From Aquimarina rhabdastrellae (lineage in GTDB: Bacteria; Bacteroidota; Bacteroidia; Flavobacteriales; Flavobacteriaceae), in NCBI GenBank assembly GCA_947387485.1, contig CANDNT010000017.1:1-64000 (forward strand): DNA of 64,000 bases. The letters are read 5' to 3'. Positions 24,826-33,345 of this stretch are shown here, piece after piece. Each line of letters starts with the position of its first letter. Position 1 is the stretch's first letter. The position numbers and the translations under genes were made by a program. A model generated the notes under the pieces. That model did no database searches and was not told the DNA's origin. It saw only the letters and a program-made list of their open reading frames with translations.

Positions 24826-27192
24826 TTAGTGCATTTTACCTAATTTGATTCCTATAAAAAATGATCTAGGAGCATTAGGCCCATAAATATAATCTGAATC
24901 TCTTCCTGCTCCTATATCAAAATCATCTTGATAACTATTAAAAAGGTTCTTTACTCCTCCAGAAAATGTTACTTGAAAATTTTCTGTAAAATCCACGTGT
25001 GATTCTAATTTAATATTTAGATCAAAAAAGGAATCTACATTATTTAGTTGTAAAAAACCTGTATCACTTACAACTCTAGGAACTGTCATTCCTCCTGTAT
25101 ACGTACCTGTTACATCAACATTAAATATCTCTCCTGGTATCCAACTTGCATTAAAATAACCATAGACATTAGGGTTACGTACAAATTCGTCTACAGCTAT
25201 ATTAGTTTCTCCAGCTACTGTTCCATCTGTTTCAAATAACAATTGAGGTTCATCATACTTTGATTCTTGAATTGTTCCTCCTAATTGAAATTGCCACTTT
25301 TTTGATGGAGAAATACCTATCTCGATATTCGCTCCATAAACTTTTGCTCCAGAACCATTACGAACTTCTTCTAATATTGATCCGTTTGATAATGGACTTC
25401 CTGTACTTATTATTGTAAAAGGATCTTCTAGTGTGGTATAAAAACTTTCTAATAAAAAATCTGTTTGTACCTTTTTAAAATTCTTTGAATAATTTAGTGA
25501 TGCTGTATATGCATTTGAATATTCTGTTTCAAGTTGCTCTGATAAAATCACAAATTGAGGTTCTCCTCCTACAGAAGAGATATGTAAATCTTCATTAAAT
25601 GCTTGTGGCGCTCTAAATCCTCTTGCATATCCTCCTCTAAATTTTAATTCGTCTGTAAATTTATATGCGATTGTTAATCGTGGACTAAATGCTGATTGAT
25701 TTATGGATACATTACGTGATATATCTCCTACTTGATAAGCTCCAGAAACATCTACATTATCAAAACGAGCACCTATAAGTGTAGTAAACTTATCTGTTGG
25801 TTTCCATTCGTATTGTGCGTATGCTCCTATAGTATTTACACTTTGATCAATTAATCTATTATATCCTAAAATTTCATCTTTGGTATCACTGTGATTGTAT
25901 TCAATTCCTGTAGTAAGAACATCTTCATTTTTAAAATTCTTAGTGTATTGTGCTCCATTAACCCAAGCTAAATCTTTGGTATTTCCAAAAGAATTATTTG
26001 CTAAAATACTATCCTGTGCTGTACGACCACCACCTAATCCTCCATAGTAACTCAAACGCTTAGTATATGAAGCCGAAGTATACACTGCAAAAGCATTAGA
26101 GAGGTCTTTACTTTGAATTTCGTATTCTGCTCCTCCCAAAAAGGTATCGTGATCTAATTGTTCTGTTATATCTGTAAATTGCGGGGATAAATCTAACCGA
26201 TCTCCTCCTCGTCTAAACTCCTTTATTGCTGTTGCATTAACAGTAACTTTACTTCTATCATTAGGTTTAATAAAGGCTTTTGCCCCTACAGTATTATTCG
26301 TTAACTTAGTTATTTCAGAAAACCCATCCTCATTAGCATCAAAACTATCTCTATTGCGATATGTACCAAACAATGTAACTCCACTGTTAAGATCATCTGC
26401 TACAATAGAAGCGTTAAAAGTTAAGTTTCTATCTGGTGTTTTCCCATCTATAAACGTAAAGTTAGATCCTATTTCCCACGTATTTAATACTGGGTCTTTT
26501 GTAATTACATTAACAGTTCCTGCTATAGCACTTGAACCAAAAAGTGCTGATCCTCCACTGCGTACTACTTCTACTTGTTCTATAATATTGGTAGGAATTT
26601 GCTCTAATCCATAAACTCCAACTAACGAAGTAAAAATTGCTCGACTATTGACTAATACTTGTGTATATGCTCCATCTAATCCATTAAGTCTCACTTGTGT
26701 AAATCCACAATTTTGACAATTAGTTTCTACACGTACTCCTGGAGAGTAATTTAACCCGTCTGCTAAGGAGATGGATTGTGTCGCAGTTAATAATTTTGGA
26801 CTCAATGTGGATACTACTACTGGTGCTTTTTTACGGTTAACACGATTACGTGTTGCACTTACCACAACTTGATCTAGGTTTAATCTATCTTCTTGTAAAT
26901 CGTAATCTTTATTTATAGTTTGATTCTCTTTTATTTCTACCTTTTCTGAAACAGATTGATATCCCATCAAATAGATACTTAATTGATAAATACCTATAGG
27001 TAGTTTCTCTAATTTATATACTCCATTTTCGTCTGATGTAGCACCTGTGGATAACTCTTTATTTTCTACTTTAACAGTAGTATATGGTAACGAAACTCCT
27101 TTTGCTGTAATTTTTCCAGTTAAAATTCCTTCTTGACTATATCCTACAAAGGCACTTAAAAATAGCCCTAGTATTACTATATATGATTTCAT
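24826..27192 (-). CDS. TonB-dependent receptor with a single CxxC in the plug
   Basis: A 788-residue outer-membrane receptor: signal peptide ending FVGYSQ, carboxypeptidase-regulatory-like domain at about 20-100 (GILTGKITAKGVSLPYTTVK), plug domain with VVVSATRNRVNRKKAP and RVETNCQNCGFTQVRLNG, then VEVVRSGGSALFGSSAIAGT, and a 22-strand barrel ending SFFIGIKLGKMH. The two Cys in NCQNC are the only cysteines I see in the mature protein. The group is usually annotated as siderophore, heme or vitamin receptors; ligand unknown. The longest frame starts at TTG within the -7 box (27217-27219); ATG 27190-27192 is the true start. Confidence 0.9.
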   Translation of the reverse strand: MKSYIVILGLFLSAFVGYSQEGILTGKITAKGVSLPYTTVKVENKELSTGATSDENGVYKLEKLPIGIYQLSIYLMGYQSVSEKVEIKENQTINKDYDLQEDRLNLDQVVVSATRNRVNRKKAPVVVSTLSPKLLTATQSISLADGLNYSPGVRVETNCQNCGFTQVRLNGLDGAYTQVLVNSRAIFTSLVGVYGLEQIPTNIIEQVEVVRSGGSALFGSSAIAGTVNVITKDPVLNTWEIGSNFTFIDGKTPDRNLTFNASIVADDLNSGVTLFGTYRNRDSFDANEDGFSEITKLTNNTVGAKAFIKPNDRSKVTVNATAIKEFRRGGDRLDLSPQFTDITEQLDHDTFLGGAEYEIQSKDLSNAFAVYTSASYTKRLSYYGGLGGGRTAQDSILANNSFGNTKDLAWVNGAQYTKNFKNEDVLTTGIEYNHSDTKDEILGYNRLIDQSVNTIGAYAQYEWKPTDKFTTLIGARFDNVDVSGAYQVGDISRNVSINQSAFSPRLTIAYKFTDELKFRGGYARGFRAPQAFNEDLHISSVGGEPQFVILSEQLETEYSNAYTASLNYSKNFKKVQTDFLLESFYTTLEDPFTIISTGSPLSNGSILEEVRNGSGAKVYGANIEIGISPSKKWQFQLGGTIQESKYDEPQLLFETDGTVAGETNIAVDEFVRNPNVYGYFNASWIPGEIFNVDVTGTYTGGMTVPRVVSDTGFLQLNNVDSFFDLNIKLESHVDFTENFQVTFSGGVKNLFNSYQDDFDIGAGRDSDYIYGPNAPRSFFIGIKLGKMH

Positions 27193-27216
27193 TTGTAATT
27201 CTTGAATTAGTAATTG

Positions 27217-27246
27217 CAAATATAAAAAGTAAGCCTAGACTAACAA
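27217..27246 (-). promoter_or_regulatory. Promoter of the receptor-thioredoxin operon
   Basis: On the minus strand TTG (27244-27246), exactly 19 bp, TATATTTG (27217-27224). Confidence 0.8.
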
Positions 27247-27349
27247 ATTTTTCAAACCAAAACAAACATAATTCAAAACACTAAAAATCAATCCTTTTTC
27301 ACAATAATCATATTCACTCTTATTAATATTTTTTAATTTAAAAACAGAT

Positions 27350-27357
27350 TAATTTTG
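27350..27357 (+). promoter_or_regulatory. -7 box of SnoaL-like gene
   Basis: TAATTTTG matches TAnnTTTG and lies 46 bp before the ATG at 27404. There is no clear -33. Confidence 0.45.
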
Positions 27358-27403
27358 TATTTTAACACTTACAATCATTTTTTCAACTAATCATATAAAT
27401 TCA

Positions 27404-27865
27404 ATGAAACAACTATCCTTAATACTGTTTTTATTTTTTCTTTTTAGTTATACTACTACAACCGCTCAAAGTTATAGTGGTAATAAAGAAGACATTAATT
27501 CAATTTTAACTAACCTTTCTAATTTCTCTAAAGCTGTGATGGCTTCAGATTATCAAAAAATAGGAAATGCATATACTATAGACGCTAAAATTTTCCCAAA
27601 TAATAAAAACATTATTAAAGGGAAAAATGCAATCATTACATATTGGACTTTACCCGAAGGTATAAAAACTAAATATCATAAGATTAATCCAGAAGAGATT
27701 AAAATAATTGGTAACGAAGCTTATGATTATGGTTACTATGAAGGAATTACCTTAAAAACAGACGGGAAAGAAATTTCCTGGAAAGGAAAATATGTGATCG
27801 TTTGGAAAAAGATAAATCAAGAATGGAAAATTTATCTCGATATCTGGAATAATATTCGCGATTAG
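27404..27865 (+). CDS. Secreted SnoaL/DUF4440-like protein
   Basis: The 153-residue product has a signal peptide ending TTTAQ and a NTF2-like fold: SKAVMASDYQKIGNAYTIDA near residue 40, AKIFPNNKNIIKGKNAIITY near 60, and GYYEGIT...GKYVIVWKKINQEWKIYLDIWN at the end. Such domains bind small molecules or act as ketosteroid-isomerase-like enzymes; a specific activity cannot be read from the sequence. It is a single gene with its own promoter and terminator. Confidence 0.82.
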   Translation: MKQLSLILFLFFLFSYTTTTAQSYSGNKEDINSILTNLSNFSKAVMASDYQKIGNAYTIDAKIFPNNKNIIKGKNAIITYWTLPEGIKTKYHKINPEEIKIIGNEAYDYGYYEGITLKTDGKEISWKGKYVIVWKKINQEWKIYLDIWNNIRD

Positions 27866-27875
27866 AAATCACGCT

Positions 27876-27916
27876 ATAAAAGAGACCAAGAGCAAGATAC
27901 TCTTGGTCTTTTATTT
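27876..27916. terminator. Bidirectional terminator
   Basis: AAAGAGACCAAGAG / CTCTTGGTCTTTT with a 7-nt loop and a T-run. It serves the gene ending at 27865 and the convergent gene ending at 27918. Confidence 0.88.
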
Positions 27917-27917
27917 T

Positions 27918-28619
27918 TTAAAATAAATTTCGTCTATCAGTAATCAATTGCGTATTATCAAAATGACCATTATCAAAGTCAATTTTATCTGCTTTTACTG
28001 CTATAGGGAAATAATTATTGGTGTTTGAAACCATTTTTAAAGTATGATCATTATCAATAGCAAAGTTGAGTTTACCATCTGCTATACCGTTTAATTTTGC
28101 TGTTAAATCTGCATTTAAAGTAAAATCTGTTTCTATTTCTACAACAAGATTCTTTGCTGATAAAATACCCGAAATCACAATAATATTATTTCTATTTGCA
28201 TTTTTTAATAAAGCTCTATTAGCATGGTTAAAATCAGCATCAGACAGATATGTTTGTATTTCGCCAATAGGCACTTCTATCGTTTTAGAATTATCATAAC
28301 TAATAGTTACTTTTTTACCTGATTTAATTTCTGATGATACTTCAAAAGTTCCTAAACCTAGAGATTTAAGTAACTCCTCTAGTAATGTTATTCCTAGATT
28401 AAACTTATATTCATTTTTCATTGTTGCATTAACATTTAATGCGTCATTTTCAATTTTATCAAGTGTTACATCACTTTTAAAAGCATGATCAATACTTGAA
28501 TAATACAATTCAATATCGCTAAAAGGTCGTTTTAACCATAATTGTAAAAGTTTTTGATTCCTTATAGGTCCTCCTATAAGATCATACCCTTGATTTCTAA
28601 GCGTTTTTGTGAGATTCAT
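27918..28619 (-). CDS. Unknown protein, weakly gasdermin-like
   Basis: The 233-residue protein has no signal peptide and no cysteine. It begins with a short helix and GYDLIGGPIRNQKLLQLW, then alternates strands with a long central helix (ITLLEELLKSLGLG, about residues 77-90), then KSGKKVTISYDNSKTIEVPI near 103-122 and LVVEIETDF near 157. The order of N-terminal strand, central helix, K-rich beta segment and paired strands recalls the gasdermin N-terminal pore-forming fold of bacterial gasdermins. It lacks the N-terminal palmitoylated Cys and has no adjacent protease gene. The likeness is by eye only; an unrelated lipid- or ligand-binding beta protein is as likely. Confidence 0.5.
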   Translation of the reverse strand: MNLTKTLRNQGYDLIGGPIRNQKLLQLWLKRPFSDIELYYSSIDHAFKSDVTLDKIENDALNVNATMKNEYKFNLGITLLEELLKSLGLGTFEVSSEIKSGKKVTISYDNSKTIEVPIGEIQTYLSDADFNHANRALLKNANRNNIIVISGILSAKNLVVEIETDFTLNADLTAKLNGIADGKLNFAIDNDHTLKMVSNTNNYFPIAVKADKIDFDNGHFDNTQLITDRRNLF

Positions 28620-28870
28620 ATCTATAAATTTAAAACTGTTTCTTGATCGTTATTCCTTATTTTCTTTATCTCCAAAACAAGTTTCCTTATCTCACTAATT
28701 TACAACATGAATACGAGATATTGTTACGGTTTAACCGCGCTATTTTAAACCTATTTTTTATTTATTTAAATAGTACTCTTATAATCATAAACAATACATC
28801 TATCCAAAATGAGTTTATATGCTATCAAAAGCGTTCTTAATTTACAAGTTCGTTTTCTATTCAGATTGTT

Positions 28871-28878
28871 TACATTTG
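28871..28878 (+). promoter_or_regulatory. -7 box of the UbiA-like gene
   Basis: TACATTTG matches TAnnTTTG and sets the start codon at ATG 28903, since in-frame starts upstream (such as 28819) would lie before the transcript. Confidence 0.6.
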
Positions 28879-28902
28879 CGACAGAATCCAATACCTAAAC
28901 CT

Positions 28903-29799
28903 ATGATAGCCTACTTAAAACTAATTAAAATCGATAATCTTATCCTTATCGCTTTGGCCCAACTAGCCATTAAATATGGTTTATTCGAACCTTTTGATAT
29001 TTCCATTACGCTTAATGGATTAGGAATTACTTTATTGGTTTTGGCTTCGATATGTATTGCTGCAGCAGGAAATATTATGTTAGAAATGCATACAACATCA
29101 ACTAATTCTTTATTACAGCAATATCAAATCTCTGAAAAAACAGCTGAGCGTTTTTTTATAGGTTTTTCTGTAATTGGAGTTGCTCTTGGTTTTTATATGG
29201 CCAATTTAATTAATAGGCCTGGCTTTGCCGCTTTGTTTATTATTACCTCTGGAATCTATTATTTATATGCTACATATCTTAAAGAAATGTTAATTGTCAA
29301 AAACTTAATCATTGGTTTACTAATGGCTTTGGCAATTCTAGTTGTAGTAATCTTTGATCTTCTTCCTGCTATCACACCTCAAAATCAGGCATCACAATCC
29401 GTATTCTTTTCTATTTTATTAGATTATGCATTTTTAGGTTTTGTTATTGTCATTATTCGTGAGATTATAAAAGATATTCTTTCAATGGATGCAGATCACA
29501 ATGCACAATTAAAAACAATTCCGTTACTTTTAGGGCGTGAACGAGCTGCTAAACTTTGCGGAATCTTAGCTATTATTCCTATAGCAGCTTTAGTTTATTA
29601 TATCTATACCTATTTATTTAATAATACAAATGCTGTATTATTTGCCTTAGTTTTATTAATCGGCCCTCTATTGATTTTCTTAATCAAATCATGGACAGCA
29701 TCTTCTACTAAGGATTTTAATATTTTGAGTTTATTACTTAAAATTGTTTTAATTACTACTGCAGTTTCTTTAATGGCTTATCAATTTGTATTATCATAA
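28903..29799 (+). CDS. UbiA-superfamily membrane protein with altered first Asp-rich motif
   Basis: A 298-residue membrane protein with about eight hydrophobic segments, placed in the UbiA prenyltransferase superfamily by overall pattern (LKLIKIDNLILIALAQ at the start, REIIKDILSMDADHNAQLKT near residue 185, then LLLGRERAAKL). The second Asp-rich motif is kept as KDxxxxDxDH. The first is not: where NDxxDxxxD is expected it has AAGNIMLEMHTTSTNSL near residue 65. Flavobacterial relatives at this place, next to maf, are annotated as geranylgeranylglycerol-phosphate geranylgeranyltransferase. Here catalytic competence is doubtful. It is followed five bases later by maf. Confidence 0.75.
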   Translation: MIAYLKLIKIDNLILIALAQLAIKYGLFEPFDISITLNGLGITLLVLASICIAAAGNIMLEMHTTSTNSLLQQYQISEKTAERFFIGFSVIGVALGFYMANLINRPGFAALFIITSGIYYLYATYLKEMLIVKNLIIGLLMALAILVVVIFDLLPAITPQNQASQSVFFSILLDYAFLGFVIVIIREIIKDILSMDADHNAQLKTIPLLLGRERAAKLCGILAIIPIAALVYYIYTYLFNNTNAVLFALVLLIGPLLIFLIKSWTASSTKDFNILSLLLKIVLITTAVSLMAYQFVLS

Positions 29800-29804
29800 T
29801 TATC

Positions 29805-30392
29805 ATGCTAGCAACACTTTTACAAGATTATAATATCATATTAGCCTCAGGTTCCCCAAGACGTCATCAGTTTTTTAAAGATTTAGGACTTAACTTTACT
29901 ATTCAGCTTAAAGATACAGAAGAGGTTTATCCAGAAGAATTAGAACATCACGAAATATCAGATTATCTCGCTGTATTAAAAGCTAATGCTTTTAATGATT
30001 TACAAGAAAAAGATATTTTAATAACCAGTGATACTATTGTTTGGCATCACGATATTGCTTTAGGAAAACCAAAATCGTTAGAGCATGCCAAAGAAATGAT
30101 TGCCTCTTTATCTGGTACTACTCATGATGTTATTACCTCTGTATGCTTTAAAACTGCTACAAGTGAACATGTTGTACATCATACGACTAGAGTAACGTTT
30201 AAAGAATTAACACCTGAAGAAATTGAGTATTATGTATCTACTTATAAACCATTAGACAAAGCAGGAGCTTATGGTATACAAGAATGGATTGGACTAATTG
30301 GGATTACTCATATCGAAGGTAGTTATTTTAATGTTATGGGATTACCAACTCATATGGTGTACAAAGTGCTATCAGATATTGCTTCGGTTTAA
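29805..30392 (+). CDS. maf: Maf-like nucleoside triphosphate pyrophosphatase
   Basis: Maf proteins hydrolyse non-canonical or surplus nucleoside triphosphates (such as dTTP, UTP or modified forms) to monophosphates. The 195-residue cytoplasmic protein shows ILASGSPRRHQFF near residue 12, the catalytic ITSDTIVWH near residue 68 (Asp70), GKPKSLEHAKEM, and YGIQEWIGLIGITHIEGSYF near residue 158, all typical. It starts five bases after the UbiA-like gene and is cotranscribed with it. The exact substrate group (YhdE or YceF type) cannot be told. Confidence 0.95.
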   Translation: MLATLLQDYNIILASGSPRRHQFFKDLGLNFTIQLKDTEEVYPEELEHHEISDYLAVLKANAFNDLQEKDILITSDTIVWHHDIALGKPKSLEHAKEMIASLSGTTHDVITSVCFKTATSEHVVHHTTRVTFKELTPEEIEYYVSTYKPLDKAGAYGIQEWIGLIGITHIEGSYFNVMGLPTHMVYKVLSDIASV

Positions 30393-30408
30393 ATTTTAGT
30401 TACGTTTG
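30379..30408 (+). promoter_or_regulatory. Promoter upstream of lipoprotein gene
   Basis: TTG (30379-30381), exactly 19 bp, TACGTTTG (30401-30408). The predicted start is about 75 bp before the ATG at 30491. The -33 lies within the end of maf. Confidence 0.7.
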
Positions 30409-30490
30409 ATAGTACAAAATTTCTAGTTTTATCGTATTTTCATAGTATTAATTTAGAACATAGTATTACTATATCTATACTTTTTTGACT

Positions 30491-31438
30491 ATGAAAACAT
30501 TTAAAATTTTAGGCAGTATTGCGCTACTGAGTATTGCAATTATTACCGCTTGTAGTAATGCGGTATCTAACCCAGAAAAAGCTACTACGACTACCTCAAC
30601 AGAACCCAAACCAGCAGCCAAGCCTCTTAGCGAAGCTTTTAAAAAATACTGGTATAACGGTCAAGCCGAAATCACTTCATATCAATTATCACAAGCTCGA
30701 TATGGAGAATTACGAGAAGGTAAAGCAGTTTTAATCTATGTTACCGAAGATTTTTTATCCAAAGCTCAAGTAAAAGCAGATAATCAACATCCAGATAACA
30801 TTCCTGTACTCAAATTAAACGCTACAAAGAAATTTGCTACTGGAATTTATCCTTATTCTGTAATGCAAAGTTCTTTTTATCCCGTTGCTAATAACCAACA
30901 TGCCATCAAGGTTTCTGGTTCTATGCAAGAATGGTGTGGCCATATGTATGCTCAAATTAACAATAGAAAAAGTTTTGAATATACCGCTCATTCATATTTT
31001 GAAGATCAAGCAGATGAGGCTTTTACTCTTGATAAAGCTATTCTAGAAAATGAATTATGGAATCAAATTCGTATAGCCCCTAATTCACTACCTATAGGAG
31101 CTCAAAATATTATTCCTGCTATAGAATATATTAGACTAAAACATGTGAAGACAAAAGCATATACTGCTCAAATCACAAAAGAAACAAACGACACTACTAC
31201 AACTTATAGCATTACTTATCCCGAATTACAACGTTCACTAGCTATCACTTATACCAATGATTTTCCTCATAGTATAGAACAATGGACAGAAACCTTTAAA
31301 AGTGGATTTGGTGCAAATGCAAAAACATTAACTACTACTGCCACAAAACTAAAAAGTATACGCTCTGTATATTGGGGTAAAAACAGTAATCGAGATACCC
31401 ATCTTAGAGATAGTTTGCAATTAGCAAACCAATTTTAG
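30491..31438 (+). CDS. Lipoprotein of unknown function
   Basis: The 315-residue lipoprotein has a signal peptide ending IITACSNA (Cys about residue 21), then a Thr/Pro-rich linker to about residue 45 and a folded domain with KYWYNGQAEITSYQLSQARY, SMQEWCGHMYAQINN and EQWTETFKSGFG. Orthologs next to maf in Flavobacteria often carry the misleading name 'septum formation inhibitor Maf'; I see no Maf motif here. A promoter with a 19-bp spacer lies inside the end of maf. ATG 30491 is chosen over the TTG six bases upstream. Confidence 0.8.
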   Translation: MKTFKILGSIALLSIAIITACSNAVSNPEKATTTTSTEPKPAAKPLSEAFKKYWYNGQAEITSYQLSQARYGELREGKAVLIYVTEDFLSKAQVKADNQHPDNIPVLKLNATKKFATGIYPYSVMQSSFYPVANNQHAIKVSGSMQEWCGHMYAQINNRKSFEYTAHSYFEDQADEAFTLDKAILENELWNQIRIAPNSLPIGAQNIIPAIEYIRLKHVKTKAYTAQITKETNDTTTTYSITYPELQRSLAITYTNDFPHSIEQWTETFKSGFGANAKTLTTTATKLKSIRSVYWGKNSNRDTHLRDSLQLANQF

Positions 31439-31449
31439 TCCATCATATA

Positions 31450-31490
31450 AAAAGCGAGTGTTACCTAATTGAGGTAACACTCGTTTTCTT
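31450..31490. terminator. Terminator after the 30491 lipoprotein gene
   Basis: AAGCGAGTGTTACCT / AGGTAACACTCGTTTT with a 5-nt loop and T-run. Confidence 0.88.
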
Positions 31491-31542
31491 TCTTTCAATA
31501 ACTAATTACAGTAGATATGATCTAACTGTATATTAATTGGTT

Positions 31543-31773
31543 TTAAGACCACATTCTATAAAGCACCATAATCATCCCTATCAAAATACTTCCTACTATA
31601 AGACTGTGCTTATACGCTTCTTTTTTCTTTTGTGCCTCAAACCTTAGTTTAAAAGCTTGCATTTCCTTTTCTGGAAATTCAAAATGAGAAAAGTTTTTAC
31701 TGGAAATAATAGCCTTTTTTAATTGGCCATGATTCTTGGTAGATGACTTTGCAATAGCCGTGATTGTACTCAT
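31543..31773 (-). CDS. Small single-pass membrane protein
   Basis: The 76-residue product begins MSTITAIAKSSTKNHGQLKKA, has a polar, charged middle region and one C-terminal hydrophobic segment (SLIVGSILIGMIMVLYRMW, residues 57-75), so it is a tail-anchored protein by prediction. I recognise no family. A -7 box (TATATTTG on the minus strand at 31810-31817) sets the start at ATG 31771-31773, as longer in-frame starts lie upstream of or inside the box. Confidence 0.6.
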   Translation of the reverse strand: MSTITAIAKSSTKNHGQLKKAIISSKNFSHFEFPEKEMQAFKLRFEAQKKKEAYKHSLIVGSILIGMIMVLYRMWS

Positions 31774-31809
31774 ATTTGTGTGATAATTTATGATAAACTG
31801 GTTAGTATA

Positions 31810-31817
31810 CAAATATA
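31810..31817 (-). promoter_or_regulatory. -7 box of the small membrane protein gene
   Basis: TATATTTG on the minus strand, 36 bp before the ATG. There is no TTG at 19-bp spacing. Confidence 0.5.
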
Positions 31818-31909
31818 ACATTTTACTAGTCAATAACATAATGTAATCTCGATAGAAACTGATACATTTTTATCCTAAAAATATCTTCACTTTTATAGCT
31901 ACTAATAAT

Positions 31910-31917
31910 TATCTTTG
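31910..31917 (+). promoter_or_regulatory. -7 box of rmuC
   Basis: TATCTTTG matches TAnnTTTG and lies 19 bp before the rmuC ATG, giving a very short leader. Confidence 0.6.
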
Positions 31918-31936
31918 AACAAAAGAACACCTTCTT

Positions 31937-33328
31937 ATGTACAATGAACTGCTTATTTTATTTACAGCTATTTTTTCACTAGGTCTAGGTTTTTTATTAG
32001 GTAAATACATTGCTAACCTGCAATACAAAACAAAAAACAACGCCTTAGCAGAAAAAACAAATCGATTACAGTTCCAGTTGGATGAACATAAGAAAACTGC
32101 ACAAAACAATATCACTCAAATTGCTAAACAATTGACTGATATACAAAATGACACAGATAAAAAAATATCATCATTAACTAGAGAACGCGAAGAAATACGT
32201 AGAGAAAAGGATTTTTTAAATACGACTTTAACCAGACGTAATACTGAATATGAAAATTTAAAACATCAATTAAATCAACAAAAATCTGAATCTGAAGCAC
32301 TCCAAGTCAAATTCACCAAAGAGTTTGAAAATCTTGCAAATAAGATTCTAGAAGAAAAATCATCAAAATTCACCTCTCAAAACCAAGAAAATCTTAAAAA
32401 CATTTTAACGCCATTACAAGAACGCATCAATCTATTTGAAAAAAAGATCGAAGATTCTCATAAACAAAGTATCGATTATCACGCTGCTTTACGTCAGCAA
32501 ATTATCGGACTTAAAGATCTTAATGAGCAAATGAGTAGAGAGGCTATTAATCTTACCAAAGCTTTAAAAGGTGACACCAAAACACAAGGTAACTGGGGCG
32601 AATTGGTATTAGAACGCGTATTAGAAAAATCTGGATTAGAAAAAAATAGAGAATATTTTGTTCAACAGAGTTTTACTACCATAGAAGGTAACCGTGTTTT
32701 ACCTGATGTTATTATCCATTTACCTGATGATAAAAAAATGGTGATAGATTCCAAAGTTACTCTGGTAGCTTACGAACGTTATATTAATGAAGAAGATGAA
32801 ACAAAAAAAGCAATCCATCTTAAAGAACATTTATTAGCTCTTAAACGTCATGTAGATCAACTTTCTTCAAAAAATTATCAGGATTTATATGCTGTCGATT
32901 CTCCTGATTTTGTGCTATTATTTGTTCCCATAGAACCTGCTTTTGCAATTGCTTTAAATGAAGATACAAATCTATACAATCAAGCTTTTGAAAAAAATAT
33001 TGTTATTGTAACTCCTACGACACTATTAGCTACTTTACGTACCATCGATACTATGTGGAATAATGAAAAACAACAACGTCATGCTATAGATATTGCTAGA
33101 CAGGCAGGTGCACTTTATGATAAGTTTGAAGGTTTTGTAAAAGATCTTCATGGTATAGGAAAACGCCTTAACGATACTCAAAAAGAGTATGATGCAGCTA
33201 TGAACAAATTAATTGATGGTAGAGGAAATTTGATTTCTCGAGTAGAAAAGCTAAAAAAAATGGGAGCCGATGCAAAAAAAGCCCTACCTGAAGAGCTTAT
33301 ACATCGTGCAGATACTAATGATCATTAA
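31937..33328 (+). CDS. rmuC: DNA recombination protein RmuC
   Basis: RmuC limits DNA inversion at short inverted repeats in E. coli; it is thought to be a nuclease of the restriction-endonuclease-like fold. The 463-residue protein has an N-terminal hydrophobic anchor (residues 5-22), a coiled coil of about 150 residues, and the RmuC domain from about 205: NWGELVLERVLEKSGL, LPDVIIHLPDDKKMVIDSKV (the PD-(D/E)xK-like core with Asp, and Lys in DSK) and WNNEKQQRHAIDIARQAG. Length is typical for Bacteroidota. Confidence 0.93.
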   Translation: MYNELLILFTAIFSLGLGFLLGKYIANLQYKTKNNALAEKTNRLQFQLDEHKKTAQNNITQIAKQLTDIQNDTDKKISSLTREREEIRREKDFLNTTLTRRNTEYENLKHQLNQQKSESEALQVKFTKEFENLANKILEEKSSKFTSQNQENLKNILTPLQERINLFEKKIEDSHKQSIDYHAALRQQIIGLKDLNEQMSREAINLTKALKGDTKTQGNWGELVLERVLEKSGLEKNREYFVQQSFTTIEGNRVLPDVIIHLPDDKKMVIDSKVTLVAYERYINEEDETKKAIHLKEHLLALKRHVDQLSSKNYQDLYAVDSPDFVLLFVPIEPAFAIALNEDTNLYNQAFEKNIVIVTPTTLLATLRTIDTMWNNEKQQRHAIDIARQAGALYDKFEGFVKDLHGIGKRLNDTQKEYDAAMNKLIDGRGNLISRVEKLKKMGADAKKALPEELIHRADTNDH

Positions 33329-33345
33329 TTTTATTGATGAGTACA

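Noticed and set aside
30491..31438. Annotation as 'septum formation inhibitor Maf'
   Set aside because: The true Maf protein is encoded upstream (29805-30392). This lipoprotein has none of the Maf motifs.
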